Assembly: GCA_017448685.1 (NCBI GenBank)
Contig: JAFSKY010000017.1
Span: 1-33,749, forward strand
Direction: 5' to 3'
DNA length: 33,749 nucleotides
From: Synergistaceae bacterium
GTDB lineage: Bacteria > Synergistota > Synergistia > Synergistales > Aminobacteriaceae
The first letter of the stretch is position 1; each line of letters opens with the position of its first letter. Both the position numbers and the translations under genes were made by a program. This document shows, in pieces, positions 16,224 through 23,125 of this stretch. Under the pieces are notes generated by a model that saw only the letters and a list, made by a program, of their open reading frames with translations, had not been told where the DNA came from and made no database searches.

Positions 16224-17171
16224 ATGCAGACCACATTTGACCGTTACCGCAAGGCCATAATCACCGGCGGAGGGGTATTGATATTCCTTTTTGCCGGGAT
16301 AATCACAATGTTGTTCCTTCCCTCAGAAAAACACGAAGCCAACTCGCGCAACTCATTCCAAACCTCACAGCCTCAACCACAGCCCCAGCAAACTCAAATC
16401 ACCTCAGCGCCCCCGAAAATCTGGTACGCATACATAACAGGCGAGGTAATGCGCCCGGGAGTCTACAAGCTCTCAGAGGATGCAAGAATATTCCAGCTCA
16501 TAGACGCAGCCGGAGGTTTCACGCCCAACGCTGACACAACATCAATCAACCTCGCAGAGCCATTAGCGGACGGCGTTCAAGTCCACGTAACAGCAAAAGA
16601 GCCGCTATACCTCCCATCACAACCACAAGCCACAATACCCGGCATTCCAGCACGGCAAAACGCAACGACAAACATACAGACTTCACGCCCAGCGCAAACT
16701 TCACGCCAGACTCAAACAGAACTCATTGACATTAACCGCGCAACAGCCAACGAACTCACAGCCATTCCCGGAATCGGCCCGGCAATAGCACAACGCATAA
16801 TCGAGTACAGGAACTCAAACGGGAATTTCACGCGCCCTGAAGACCTCATCAACGTACGCGGAATAGGGAAATCGAAGCTCGCACAGATTCTTCCACATGT
16901 TACGGCCATGAATACGGGAGGGGCAATACGGGCGGGAATACAGCCATCAACACGGCAATCATCAGCCAATTCAGGAGGGCAAATCGACATCAACCGGGCA
17001 ACGGCAAAAGAGCTTGAGAGCCTTCACGGAGTCGGCCCGGCAATCGCAAAACGCATAGTAGATTACAGGAACTCACACGGGAAATTCTCACGGCCTGAGG
17101 ATCTTTTGGGGGTGAGGGGAATAGGTCAATCGAAACTTAACCAGATGAAGGGGCAAATTGTGATTCGCTGA
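16224..17171 (+). CDS. comEA: ComEA-type competence DNA-binding protein with SLBB domain and two HhH units
   Basis: 315 aa. One N-terminal membrane anchor (about 11-31), a Gln/Pro-rich linker, an SLBB-like domain (about 66-125, YITGEVMRPGVYKL), a second polar linker, then two helix-hairpin-helix DNA-binding units at about 169-228 and 255-315. Each unit reads DINRAT then PGIGPAIA or HGVGPAIA, and ends RGIG(K/Q)SKL. ComEA binds double-stranded DNA on the outside of the membrane and passes it to ComEC, encoded immediately downstream. Most ComEA proteins carry one such unit; the tandem pair here looks like an internal duplication. Confidence 0.9.
   Translation: MQTTFDRYRKAIITGGGVLIFLFAGIITMLFLPSEKHEANSRNSFQTSQPQPQPQQTQITSAPPKIWYAYITGEVMRPGVYKLSEDARIFQLIDAAGGFTPNADTTSINLAEPLADGVQVHVTAKEPLYLPSQPQATIPGIPARQNATTNIQTSRPAQTSRQTQTELIDINRATANELTAIPGIGPAIAQRIIEYRNSNGNFTRPEDLINVRGIGKSKLAQILPHVTAMNTGGAIRAGIQPSTRQSSANSGGQIDINRATAKELESLHGVGPAIAKRIVDYRNSHGKFSRPEDLLGVRGIGQSKLNQMKGQIVIR
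16728..17147 (+). repeat. Diverged tandem duplication of the HhH-coding unit in comEA
   Basis: The stretch from 16728 to about 16889 and the stretch from 16986 to about 17147 are related direct repeats, 258 bases apart, aligned without gaps over about 160 bases and encoding the two HhH units. Shared blocks include GGCCCGGCAAT and TACAGGAACTCA. The two copies differ at many third positions, so the duplication is old and has been kept in frame. Confidence 0.75.
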
Positions 17172-18562
17172 TGGAGATTCTGAAGCGTTCCCCAATGCTC
17201 GCTGTGTTGTCGGCACTCGTAGCGGGATTAGCCATGTATGACCGCGCCGGGGGGCTTGCATTCGCCGTCATAACGCCTGCTGTTTTTGCCGGGTCAATGT
17301 TCCTGTCATATGAGCGCGAGTTGCCAGAGCAATGGAATATTTTTGCGTTCATGATGATATTCACGCTGTTATGCTCATGGAGAATGTATGCTGTGATTTC
17401 CTCGCCACCGCCGGAAAATCATGTATTCATCGCCGAAACAGCAACGGTATCAGACATAAGGCAATGGGGAAGAATTTACGCCGCTGAGATTGACACGGAC
17501 AAACGCGGAAAATATGTAACGTTTCTACATTTTGCGGAATTTTCGCGAGGCACAAGAATACGTTTTGACGGAGCAACAAGCACATTCCGACCTTCACGAG
17601 GAAATTTTGACGAGTCGCGATTCTGGCGGGCGCGTAATGTTCAGGGACGAATGACACTGCATAATCCTGAAGAATTGCCGCCAAGATTCAGCCTGTCATT
17701 GATGCGTCATAAGCTCTCACGAAAACTCAGCATATACACTCCCAATCTTACGGGAGCATATCTCAAAGCTGCCTGGCTTGGTGAAAGGGATCAGGAACTC
17801 ACGCGCAAACATCGTATGTGGGGAACAAGCCACCTTCTTGCGGTATCAGGCTTCCACGTTGGAATAGCTGTGATGTGTGCAATGTTATTCTTCGGCCATG
17901 ACGCTTTGTTGCTGTCATTCATCATGTGGGCATATATCCTTCTCACGGGTGCAGCTCCTTCTGCCATGCGGGCGGGATTAATGGTACAGGCCGGACTCCT
18001 CGCGAAAATCATCCGCCGCCCTGTGAACGCCGTCAACAGTGTGTGCCTTGCTGGAGTGATGTTGCTGATATGGTCGCCGTTTCTGTTCTGGGATATAGGT
18101 TGGAGGCTGTCAGTGATTTCTGCGCTGGTGATTTCGGCAATGTTTCAGGGTGGCTGCTCATGGATGATGATAAGCCCGGCTGTGTGGCTTGTAACATTTC
18201 CGCAGTCGGCATATACATTCGGGAGTGTTCCTGCTGTGGGGGTGTTGCTGAATCTTTTTGCGCCCGTGTATTTCTCGTTCGCGTTCTCGATTGCGTCATT
18301 CGGAGCTGTGCTGAGGCTTGTGGGATTCCCTCTGAGTCAATACTTCATGCTTGCGGTTGAAGGGATATTCATTTTGTGGGAGAGAGTTGCGGATATTGCT
18401 GCGGGATTGATTCCGTATTCTGTTGGCTGGAATTACGTTATGGCGTGGATTGGTTGCGGGACTCTGGTGTTCTTCGTGTGTAGGGAATTGGAGCTTGCCC
18501 CATTGAGGATTGCGGCGGCTGTGGGGGTTGTGGGATTTGTGGCGTTTATGGTGTTCCTGTGA
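17171..18562 (+). CDS. comEC: ComEC/Rec2-family DNA channel protein lacking the metallo-beta-lactamase domain
   Basis: 463 aa polytopic membrane protein. An N-terminal DUF4131-like section with two hydrophobic helices and a small beta-rich domain (about 80-170) precedes the Competence domain with the family motif HLLAVSGFHVGI at about 220, then about eight helices to the C-terminus. It should form the inner-membrane channel that imports single-stranded DNA. Full-length ComEC proteins are roughly 700-800 aa with a C-terminal metallo-beta-lactamase domain; this one ends straight after the membrane domain. The ATG shares one base with the comEA stop (TGATG), so the two are coupled. Confidence 0.9.
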   Translation: MEILKRSPMLAVLSALVAGLAMYDRAGGLAFAVITPAVFAGSMFLSYERELPEQWNIFAFMMIFTLLCSWRMYAVISSPPPENHVFIAETATVSDIRQWGRIYAAEIDTDKRGKYVTFLHFAEFSRGTRIRFDGATSTFRPSRGNFDESRFWRARNVQGRMTLHNPEELPPRFSLSLMRHKLSRKLSIYTPNLTGAYLKAAWLGERDQELTRKHRMWGTSHLLAVSGFHVGIAVMCAMLFFGHDALLLSFIMWAYILLTGAAPSAMRAGLMVQAGLLAKIIRRPVNAVNSVCLAGVMLLIWSPFLFWDIGWRLSVISALVISAMFQGGCSWMMISPAVWLVTFPQSAYTFGSVPAVGVLLNLFAPVYFSFAFSIASFGAVLRLVGFPLSQYFMLAVEGIFILWERVADIAAGLIPYSVGWNYVMAWIGCGTLVFFVCRELELAPLRIAAAVGVVGFVAFMVFL

Positions 18563-18608
18563 AATTCTGCGAGAAAGGCGGTTGACAAACCATGAATAAT
18601 ATAATAAT

Positions 18609-18650
18609 GGCAACAGGCAACAGGCAACAGGCAACAGGCAACAGGCAACG
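18609..18650 (+). repeat. Heptanucleotide simple-sequence repeat (GGCAACA)5 plus GGCAACG
   Basis: Six tandem 7-base units, the last with one substitution, occupy the 5' region of the acyltransferase gene. Because 7 is not a multiple of 3, gain or loss of one unit shifts the downstream reading frame by one base. The array is downstream of a candidate ATG at 18592 and upstream of the first transmembrane helix of the acyltransferase. Arrays of this kind are the usual substrate for slipped-strand phase variation. Confidence 0.95.
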
Positions 18651-18664
18651 GCTATAACTATGCG

Positions 18665-19630
18665 TTGAACGCGGTTAAGCTCTTAATGGCCGTGATAATT
18701 GTGATATATCATTACTATCTTGCGCGGCTTGGTTGGGACAGCGATTTTTATTTTCGTGGCGGTTATTTGTGTGTTGACGCGTTCTTTGTCATATCAGGCT
18801 TCCTTTTGGCGGGAATGATTCTCTCAATGCCTCGCAATACATCTTTCCTTTCATGGCTCAAACGCAGAATGAGAAGCATATATCCGTGTTACGTGGTGGC
18901 TCTGTTCTTCGCATTTGCTGTAAGGTCATATTTTGGTGGACTTCCTGACATGCACGAAATTGCCTCACTCATTGAGGAGATATTCATTATTCACGAATGG
19001 GGAATCGTTCAGAGTAACAAATACTACAACGGCGCAACGTGGTATATATCCGCGATGATGTTTGTTTCATGCGCGTATTTCATCCTCGCAAAGAGATTCA
19101 CGCCACAAAATCGTGAACGTATTATCGCAAGTGTGTCAGCTCTGTGCTTCTCCGTAATGATTATGTATTTCGGCAATATTCATGTTCACGGGATCGGCAA
19201 AGGATTTATCCCAAAAGGAATAATTCGCGGGTTCTCAGGAATGGGAATAGGTTGGCAACTTTTCGTCTTCAGGGACAAAATCAATCTCAAATATCCCGGT
19301 GCGTTGTTCGCATTATCGGTGATTATGATTACGGTGATATGTCTTTACGCAAAGGACTCATATTCTGACATTCTCATTTACCCGGCAACAGCTCTTGCAC
19401 TAGTCAGCTCACAGTATATTGCGGTGAAATCTCCAGCTGTGCAAAGGGCAATGATTTTCTCCGGCAGAATGAGCTATGCGCTATACCTGTGTCATATGAC
19501 GGTTCAAGCGATAATGACTCGCCTCCTTCATGAATATACGTTGATGATGTTCCTTGTTGCGAGTGTGGCGGGAGCATTTGTGCTTATGTGGGCTGTGTCT
19601 GTGATTGGGCGTGTGTTGGCGTGGCGTTAA
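18665..19630 (+). CDS. Acyltransferase family 3 membrane protein, probably phase-variable; present state out of frame with its ATG
   Basis: Integral membrane O-acyltransferase (321 aa from TTG 18665), probably modifying a surface polysaccharide or peptidoglycan. The first helix LNAVKLLMAVIIVIYHYY contains the family His; FRGGYLCVDAFFVISGFLLA and RRMRSIYPCYVV are also typical, and about ten helices are visible. No ATG with a ribosome site exists in this frame: it is open only back to 18608 and TTG 18665 has no Shine-Dalgarno. The nearest plausible start, ATG 18592 (GGCGG 10 bases upstream, 29 bases after comEC), is in another frame and stops at 18657 after 21 codons. Loss of one heptamer (or gain of two) joins ATG 18592 to this frame, giving an N-terminus that reads through ATGNRQQ-type repeats into NGYNYALNAVK. 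Confidence 0.85.
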   Translation: MNAVKLLMAVIIVIYHYYLARLGWDSDFYFRGGYLCVDAFFVISGFLLAGMILSMPRNTSFLSWLKRRMRSIYPCYVVALFFAFAVRSYFGGLPDMHEIASLIEEIFIIHEWGIVQSNKYYNGATWYISAMMFVSCAYFILAKRFTPQNRERIIASVSALCFSVMIMYFGNIHVHGIGKGFIPKGIIRGFSGMGIGWQLFVFRDKINLKYPGALFALSVIMITVICLYAKDSYSDILIYPATALALVSSQYIAVKSPAVQRAMIFSGRMSYALYLCHMTVQAIMTRLLHEYTLMMFLVASVAGAFVLMWAVSVIGRVLAWR

Positions 19631-19658
19631 TGTAAAATATCGCATGAGGTGATGAATC

Positions 19659-19892
19659 ATGAGCAGTGCAGTACTTGAGGAAACAGAATACACTGATGAC
19701 ATTGATTATGATTACGAGCTTGAAACATGGGGAGATGATTATCGCAGTCCAAAATTCCGCGCTGTGATGGATGAAATTCTTGCGGAGGAAAACGATATGG
19801 CCGAACACCCAGAAAAATACAAGGTCTATGATTCATTCAAGGATATGCTTGCGGATATGGGTCTTGATGTTGACGGCTTGCCGGATGATTAA
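19659..19892 (+). CDS. Putative type II antitoxin (acidic, partner of a YafQ-like toxin remnant)
   Basis: 77 aa, strongly acidic protein (many Asp and Glu), beginning MSSAVLEETEYTDD and ending EKYKVYDSFKDMLADMG followed by a short acidic tail. The C-terminal KVYDSFKDMLADM pattern resembles the toxin-wrapping tails of RelB/DinJ-type antitoxins; a DNA-binding domain is not obvious. The call rests mainly on the overlapping downstream frame, which resembles the N-terminal half of YafQ toxins. A GAGGTG ribosome site lies 8 bases before the ATG. It follows the acyltransferase by 28 bases. Confidence 0.6.
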   Translation: MSSAVLEETEYTDDIDYDYELETWGDDYRSPKFRAVMDEILAEENDMAEHPEKYKVYDSFKDMLADMGLDVDGLPDD

Positions 19893-20271
19893 GGCTATGG
19901 AGTATAAGTACCGGCTCTCAGAGTCCGTGAGGTTTAAGAGGGAGCTTATACGGGCGAAGAAACGTGGCCTCGATGTTGAAGAACTTGATTTTATTGTCCG
20001 CAAACTGAGAAGGGATGAGCCTCTTGACCCTAAATACAAAAATTCCCCCCACCATAACGACAGGGGGAATCATCCTCATCATTTTGTCCTTCTCACAGCA
20101 TCTTTCATCATAACGTCATGTGCTCCACCCTCAATAAGCGTAACAGGCGACACAAGAGTCAACCTAGCTTTTTCCCTCATCTCAGGTAGGGTCAATGCGC
20201 CACAGTTGCAGAACGTTGACTTTATCTTGCTGAGTGTTTCTGTAACATTATCGCGCAAACTCCCCGCGTAA
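19885..20271 (+). pseudogene. Truncated YafQ/RelE-family mRNA interferase toxin
   Basis: The frame starts at ATG 19885, overlapping the antitoxin by 8 bases as in type II toxin-antitoxin pairs. About 50 codons resemble the N-terminal half of YafQ toxins: KYRLSESVRFKRELIRAKKR, GLDVEELDFIVRKL, then EPLDPKYKN, where YafQ has Lp-x-x-YKDHPL. After about 20045 the similarity ends: the frame enters the guaB terminator and then reads antisense through the guaB 3' end to a stop at 20271. The catalytic C-terminal half (the His/Asp residues and the RTGTH-type end) is absent. The toxin is therefore very likely inactive, leaving an orphan antitoxin. Confidence 0.65.
20036..20070 (-). terminator. Intrinsic terminator of guaB
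   Basis: On the minus strand a perfect 8-bp stem ATTCCCCC/GGGGGAAT with a 13-base loop is followed by TTTTTGTATTT, 9 bases after the guaB stop. The T run lies inside the last homologous codons of the truncated toxin gene on the other strand. Confidence 0.85.
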
Positions 20272-21590
20272 GGCACATAGCTGTCGACTCCTTCCTCAAA
20301 TGACAGTTTAGCCTGTGTTGCATCGCCTGAGTCATATCTCTGCCAGTTACGCGCCCTTGATGAACCTTCGCCCCAATATTCTTTGACGTAATTCCCGTTG
20401 ATGAAGACTTTGTTTGTCGGACTCTCATCGAACCTAGCGAAATACCTTCCCAACATGCAGAAATCCGCACCCATCGCAAGAGCCAGCGTAATGTGATAGT
20501 CCATGACGATTCCGCCATCCGAGCATATCGGCACATAGACTCCAGTCTCAGCGAAATATTCATCCCTAGCCTTTGCGACCTCAATAACCGCTGTTGCCTG
20601 ACCACGCCCGATGCCTTTTGCCTCGCGGGTAATGCAGATTGAGCCGCCGCCTATGCCTACCTTCACGAAATCAGCTCCAGCCTCCGCAAGGAATCTGAAG
20701 CCGTCAGCGTCAACAACATTCCCTCCGCCAACCTTCACCGAGTCGCCGTATTTGTCGCGTATCCATCTGATAGTCCTTCTCTGCCATTCCGTGAAGCCCT
20801 CCGATGAATCTATGCACAGCACATCAGCCCCAGCTCCTACAAGCGCAGGGACTCTTGCCTCATAGTCGCGAGTGTTTATGCCTGCCCCTGTCATGTAGCG
20901 TTTCTGCGAGTCGAGAAGCTCAAGCGGATTCTCTTTGTGCATGTCGTAATCCTTCCTGAACACGAACGCAACCATGTTCCCATTGTCATCAACAATCGGT
21001 AGTGAGTTCAGCTTATGCTCCCACAAAATATCGTTTGCCTCAGTCAGGCTCAATCCATCATGCGCGGAAATGACCTTGTCGATTGGGGTCATGAAATCCC
21101 TGACTTTAGCGTCAATCGGTGTGCGGGTAACCCGGTAATCACGACTCGTTATGATGCCCAGTAATTTCCCCGTGAGGCTGCCGTCATGAGTTACAGCTAC
21201 TGTTGTATGTCCAGTTTGCTCTTTCAGCCTGAGTATGTCGGCTAATGTCTGATCAGGGCCTATTGAGGAATCATTTGCGACAAACCCAGCCTTGTAACGC
21301 TTTACCTTCGCGACCATTTCAGCTTGGCTTTCAACAGGCTGGGAGCAGTATATGAATGCTATTCCGCCTTCACGGGCTAGGGCTATGGCCATTTTATCGT
21401 CTGAAACCGACTGCATACACGCTGAAACGAGCGGAATGTTTATCGACATTGGGGACTCTTCGCCCTTCTTGAACTTGCACAGCGGAGTTCTGAGTGAGAC
21501 GTTTGAAGGTATGCAATGTTCGGATGAGTATGATGGTATGAGAAGATACTCGGAGAATGTGTGAGAAGGCTCTGTGTAGTAATACGCCAT
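20079..21590 (-). CDS. guaB: Inosine-5'-monophosphate dehydrogenase
   Basis: 503 aa, normal length. Oxidises IMP to XMP with NAD+, the committed step to GMP. The catalytic loop [20 protein letters not shown] has the active-site Cys at residue 319; the IMP-binding segment [12 protein letters not shown] and the flap [12 protein letters not shown] follow, and two CBS domains occupy about 110-220 (TVAVTHDG and SLPIVDDNG). The N-terminal YLLIPSYSS and LVSACMQSV segments form the first part of the barrel. A GGGAG ribosome site precedes the ATG. It is monocistronic: its own terminator lies downstream, and the ankyrin gene upstream in the same direction ends 72 bases before it. Confidence 0.96.
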   Translation of the reverse strand: MAYYYTEPSHTFSEYLLIPSYSSEHCIPSNVSLRTPLCKFKKGEESPMSINIPLVSACMQSVSDDKMAIALAREGGIAFIYCSQPVESQAEMVAKVKRYKAGFVANDSSIGPDQTLADILRLKEQTGHTTVAVTHDGSLTGKLLGIITSRDYRVTRTPIDAKVRDFMTPIDKVISAHDGLSLTEANDILWEHKLNSLPIVDDNGNMVAFVFRKDYDMHKENPLELLDSQKRYMTGAGINTRDYEARVPALVGAGADVLCIDSSEGFTEWQRRTIRWIRDKYGDSVKVGGGNVVDADGFRFLAEAGADFVKVGIGGGSICITREAKGIGRGQATAVIEVAKARDEYFAETGVYVPICSDGGIVMDYHITLALAMGADFCMLGRYFARFDESPTNKVFINGNYVKEYWGEGSSRARNWQRYDSGDATQAKLSFEEGVDSYVPYAGSLRDNVTETLSKIKSTFCNCGALTLPEMREKARLTLVSPVTLIEGGAHDVMMKDAVRRTK

Positions 21591-21662
21591 GAAGTAATTT
21601 TCTCCCTTGCAAAAAATTTTGCGCCATATGATAGCACAATAAATACGCCGGAATTTTCCGAA

Positions 21663-22553
21663 CTAGTTGCGCGTTGCCTTTTTCAGTTTTTGATATGCGG
21701 GGGATTTCCTCAGCTTTGAGTCTTTAGGGAGGTGCTTGGCGTAATCAAATGCCGTCATGCCCTCGATACTACGTATATTCGCATCCGCCCCGTAATCAAG
21801 CAATATGTTCACAGCGTCAGGATTGTCATACAACACAGCATATATCAGCGGTGTGCATGATGATTCGGCACTGAGGATTCCTCCCCTTGAAAGCCTCAAG
21901 TCCCCAATGTTGAAGGGGTCTTCCGGGTTAATTTTGCCATCCGCTAATGTGAGAGAGTCATAACCGCCCGCTTTAAGGTCATCGATAAATTCTTGACGCT
22001 CCTCAGAGTCAAATTCCTCGTGGACATTGATATTACCGCCTGCCTTTGTGAGTGCCTCAATCATGAAGCGTATATCCGCGCTACTCTCAGTGATTAATGC
22101 CACGTCATGAAAAGCTGTTCCGCAGAAAAACCACACCATCGACCAATAATTCGGATCCGCCCCAGCCTCAAGGAGAACTTTTGCCGCCTTGTAGTTATCG
22201 TGCCACATCGCACACGATAATGGAGTACCTGATATGCCAAGTCCGTTTTCACCTTCTGCATTCACGTCAAGCCCCTGCGATATGAGAAATTTCACGCTGT
22301 CAGGATTATGGTTATACGCCGCCGCCAGATGAAGAGGAGTCTCGCCCCAGCTGAATAAGCTCTCTTCATCATTTTCCGCATCATCATTTGAGGCATCATA
22401 ATCCCTGCTCACATTGAAGACAGCTCCCGCCTTCAAAGCCTCCTTCAACTGTGAAGGAGTCCCACGCTTTGACAGCTCGAAAACGTCAACTTCACTTGCG
22501 CAACACAGAGACACGCACAGCAATGACAGCAATACGCCCGCAAAAATTTTCAT
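21663..22553 (-). CDS. Secreted ankyrin-repeat protein
   Basis: 296 aa with a signal peptide (MKIFAGVLLSLLCVSLCCAS, cleavage near residue 19-20; the Cys pair leaves a lipoprotein possible but no clear lipobox spacing is seen). Ankyrin units: GETPLHLAAAYNHNPDSVKF at about 70, TPLSCAMWHDNYKAAKVLL at about 109, and CTPLIYAVLYDNPDAVNILL at about 232 with DYGADANIRSIEGMTAFDYA after it; a partial unit begins after the signal peptide. Role unknown: such periplasmic or exported proteins mediate protein contacts. An AAGGAGG ribosome site precedes the ATG. It stands alone, divergent from tadA. Confidence 0.85.
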   Translation of the reverse strand: MKIFAGVLLSLLCVSLCCASEVDVFELSKRGTPSQLKEALKAGAVFNVSRDYDASNDDAENDEESLFSWGETPLHLAAAYNHNPDSVKFLISQGLDVNAEGENGLGISGTPLSCAMWHDNYKAAKVLLEAGADPNYWSMVWFFCGTAFHDVALITESSADIRFMIEALTKAGGNINVHEEFDSEERQEFIDDLKAGGYDSLTLADGKINPEDPFNIGDLRLSRGGILSAESSCTPLIYAVLYDNPDAVNILLDYGADANIRSIEGMTAFDYAKHLPKDSKLRKSPAYQKLKKATRN

Positions 22554-22660
22554 GGCATTGTTCCTCCTTCAATTAGCGCAAAATTATGCCAAGATTGACG
22601 GCGTGTATAATAACTCACAAACTTAAAATCCCGTATAAAAATGGAGATGGCTGAATTTTT

Positions 22661-23125
22661 ATGTCGGATGATTACAGCTACATGAAAGCAGCACTGTCTG
22701 AGGCGATGAAGTCTTCAGCGCGTGGTGATGTTCCTGTAGGCGCAGTTGTCGTGAAAGGGAACGAGATACTTTCCTCCGCAGGCGACGCAAAATATCATGA
22801 CCCCACAGAACACGCCGAGATACTCGCAATCCGTGAGGCTGCCGGGAAGTTATCGCGCTGGAATCTCACGGGCTGCACCCTGTATGTTACGCTTGAGCCG
22901 TGTCCTATGTGTGCTGGGGCATGTGTGAACGCGAGAGTCTCACGTGTGGTTTACGGCGCGAGGAATTACCGTTCAGGCGCGGGAGGGACTCTCTACAACA
23001 TTCTCCGCGACTCAAGGCTCAATCACATGTGCGAAGTTAGAGCTGGCGTAATGGAATCGGAATGCTTGAGGTTGCTTCAGGATTACTTCTTGCGGAGGCG
23101 AAAATCATGTTACCCACGTGCCTGA
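22661..23125 (+). CDS. tadA: tRNA-specific adenosine deaminase TadA
   Basis: 154 aa zinc enzyme converting A34 to inosine in tRNA-Arg(ACG). The zinc and catalytic motif HAE is at 51-53 and PCPMC at 80-84, with VPVGAVVV near residue 24-31, all as in TadA. Related CMP/dCMP and guanine deaminases share the fold, but the HAE plus LEPCPMCAGA form is TadA. ATG 22661 keeps the usual N-terminal helix; its ribosome site (GGAG, 14 bases upstream) is poorly spaced. An extended TATAAT-like box at 22606-22611 may be the promoter. First gene of the rightward tadA to mreD unit; overlaps recJ by 19 bases. Confidence 0.93.
   Translation: MSDDYSYMKAALSEAMKSSARGDVPVGAVVVKGNEILSSAGDAKYHDPTEHAEILAIREAAGKLSRWNLTGCTLYVTLEPCPMCAGACVNARVSRVVYGARNYRSGAGGTLYNILRDSRLNHMCEVRAGVMESECLRLLQDYFLRRRKSCYPRA

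Noticed and set aside
17926-18360. 144-codon open frame on the plus strand inside comEC
   Set aside because: It lies wholly within comEC in another frame, has no ribosome site and gives a Cys-rich, unrecognisable product; comEC has clear family motifs there.
18582-18605. TTGACA at 18582 and TATAAT at 18600 as a promoter for the acyltransferase
   Set aside because: The spacer is only 12 bases, too short for sigma70; no better pairing was found, so the promoter call is left out.
18609-18650. Heptamer array as a CRISPR or iteron array
   Set aside because: Units are 7 bases and contiguous, with no spacers and no replication gene nearby; a simple-sequence repeat explains it better.
20222-20605. 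127-codon frame in guaB on the same strand, shifted
   Set aside because: Shadow of the guaB catalytic region; no start signal and low-complexity, Arg/Ser-rich translation.
21641-21662. CGGAAAATTCCG palindrome after the ankyrin gene as a terminator
   Set aside because: The loop would be only two bases and there is no T run after it.
22641-22685. Short ATG frame upstream of and overlapping tadA
   Set aside because: Only 14 codons; it uses ATG 22641, has no ribosome site of its own and shows no leader-peptide features such as runs of one amino acid.
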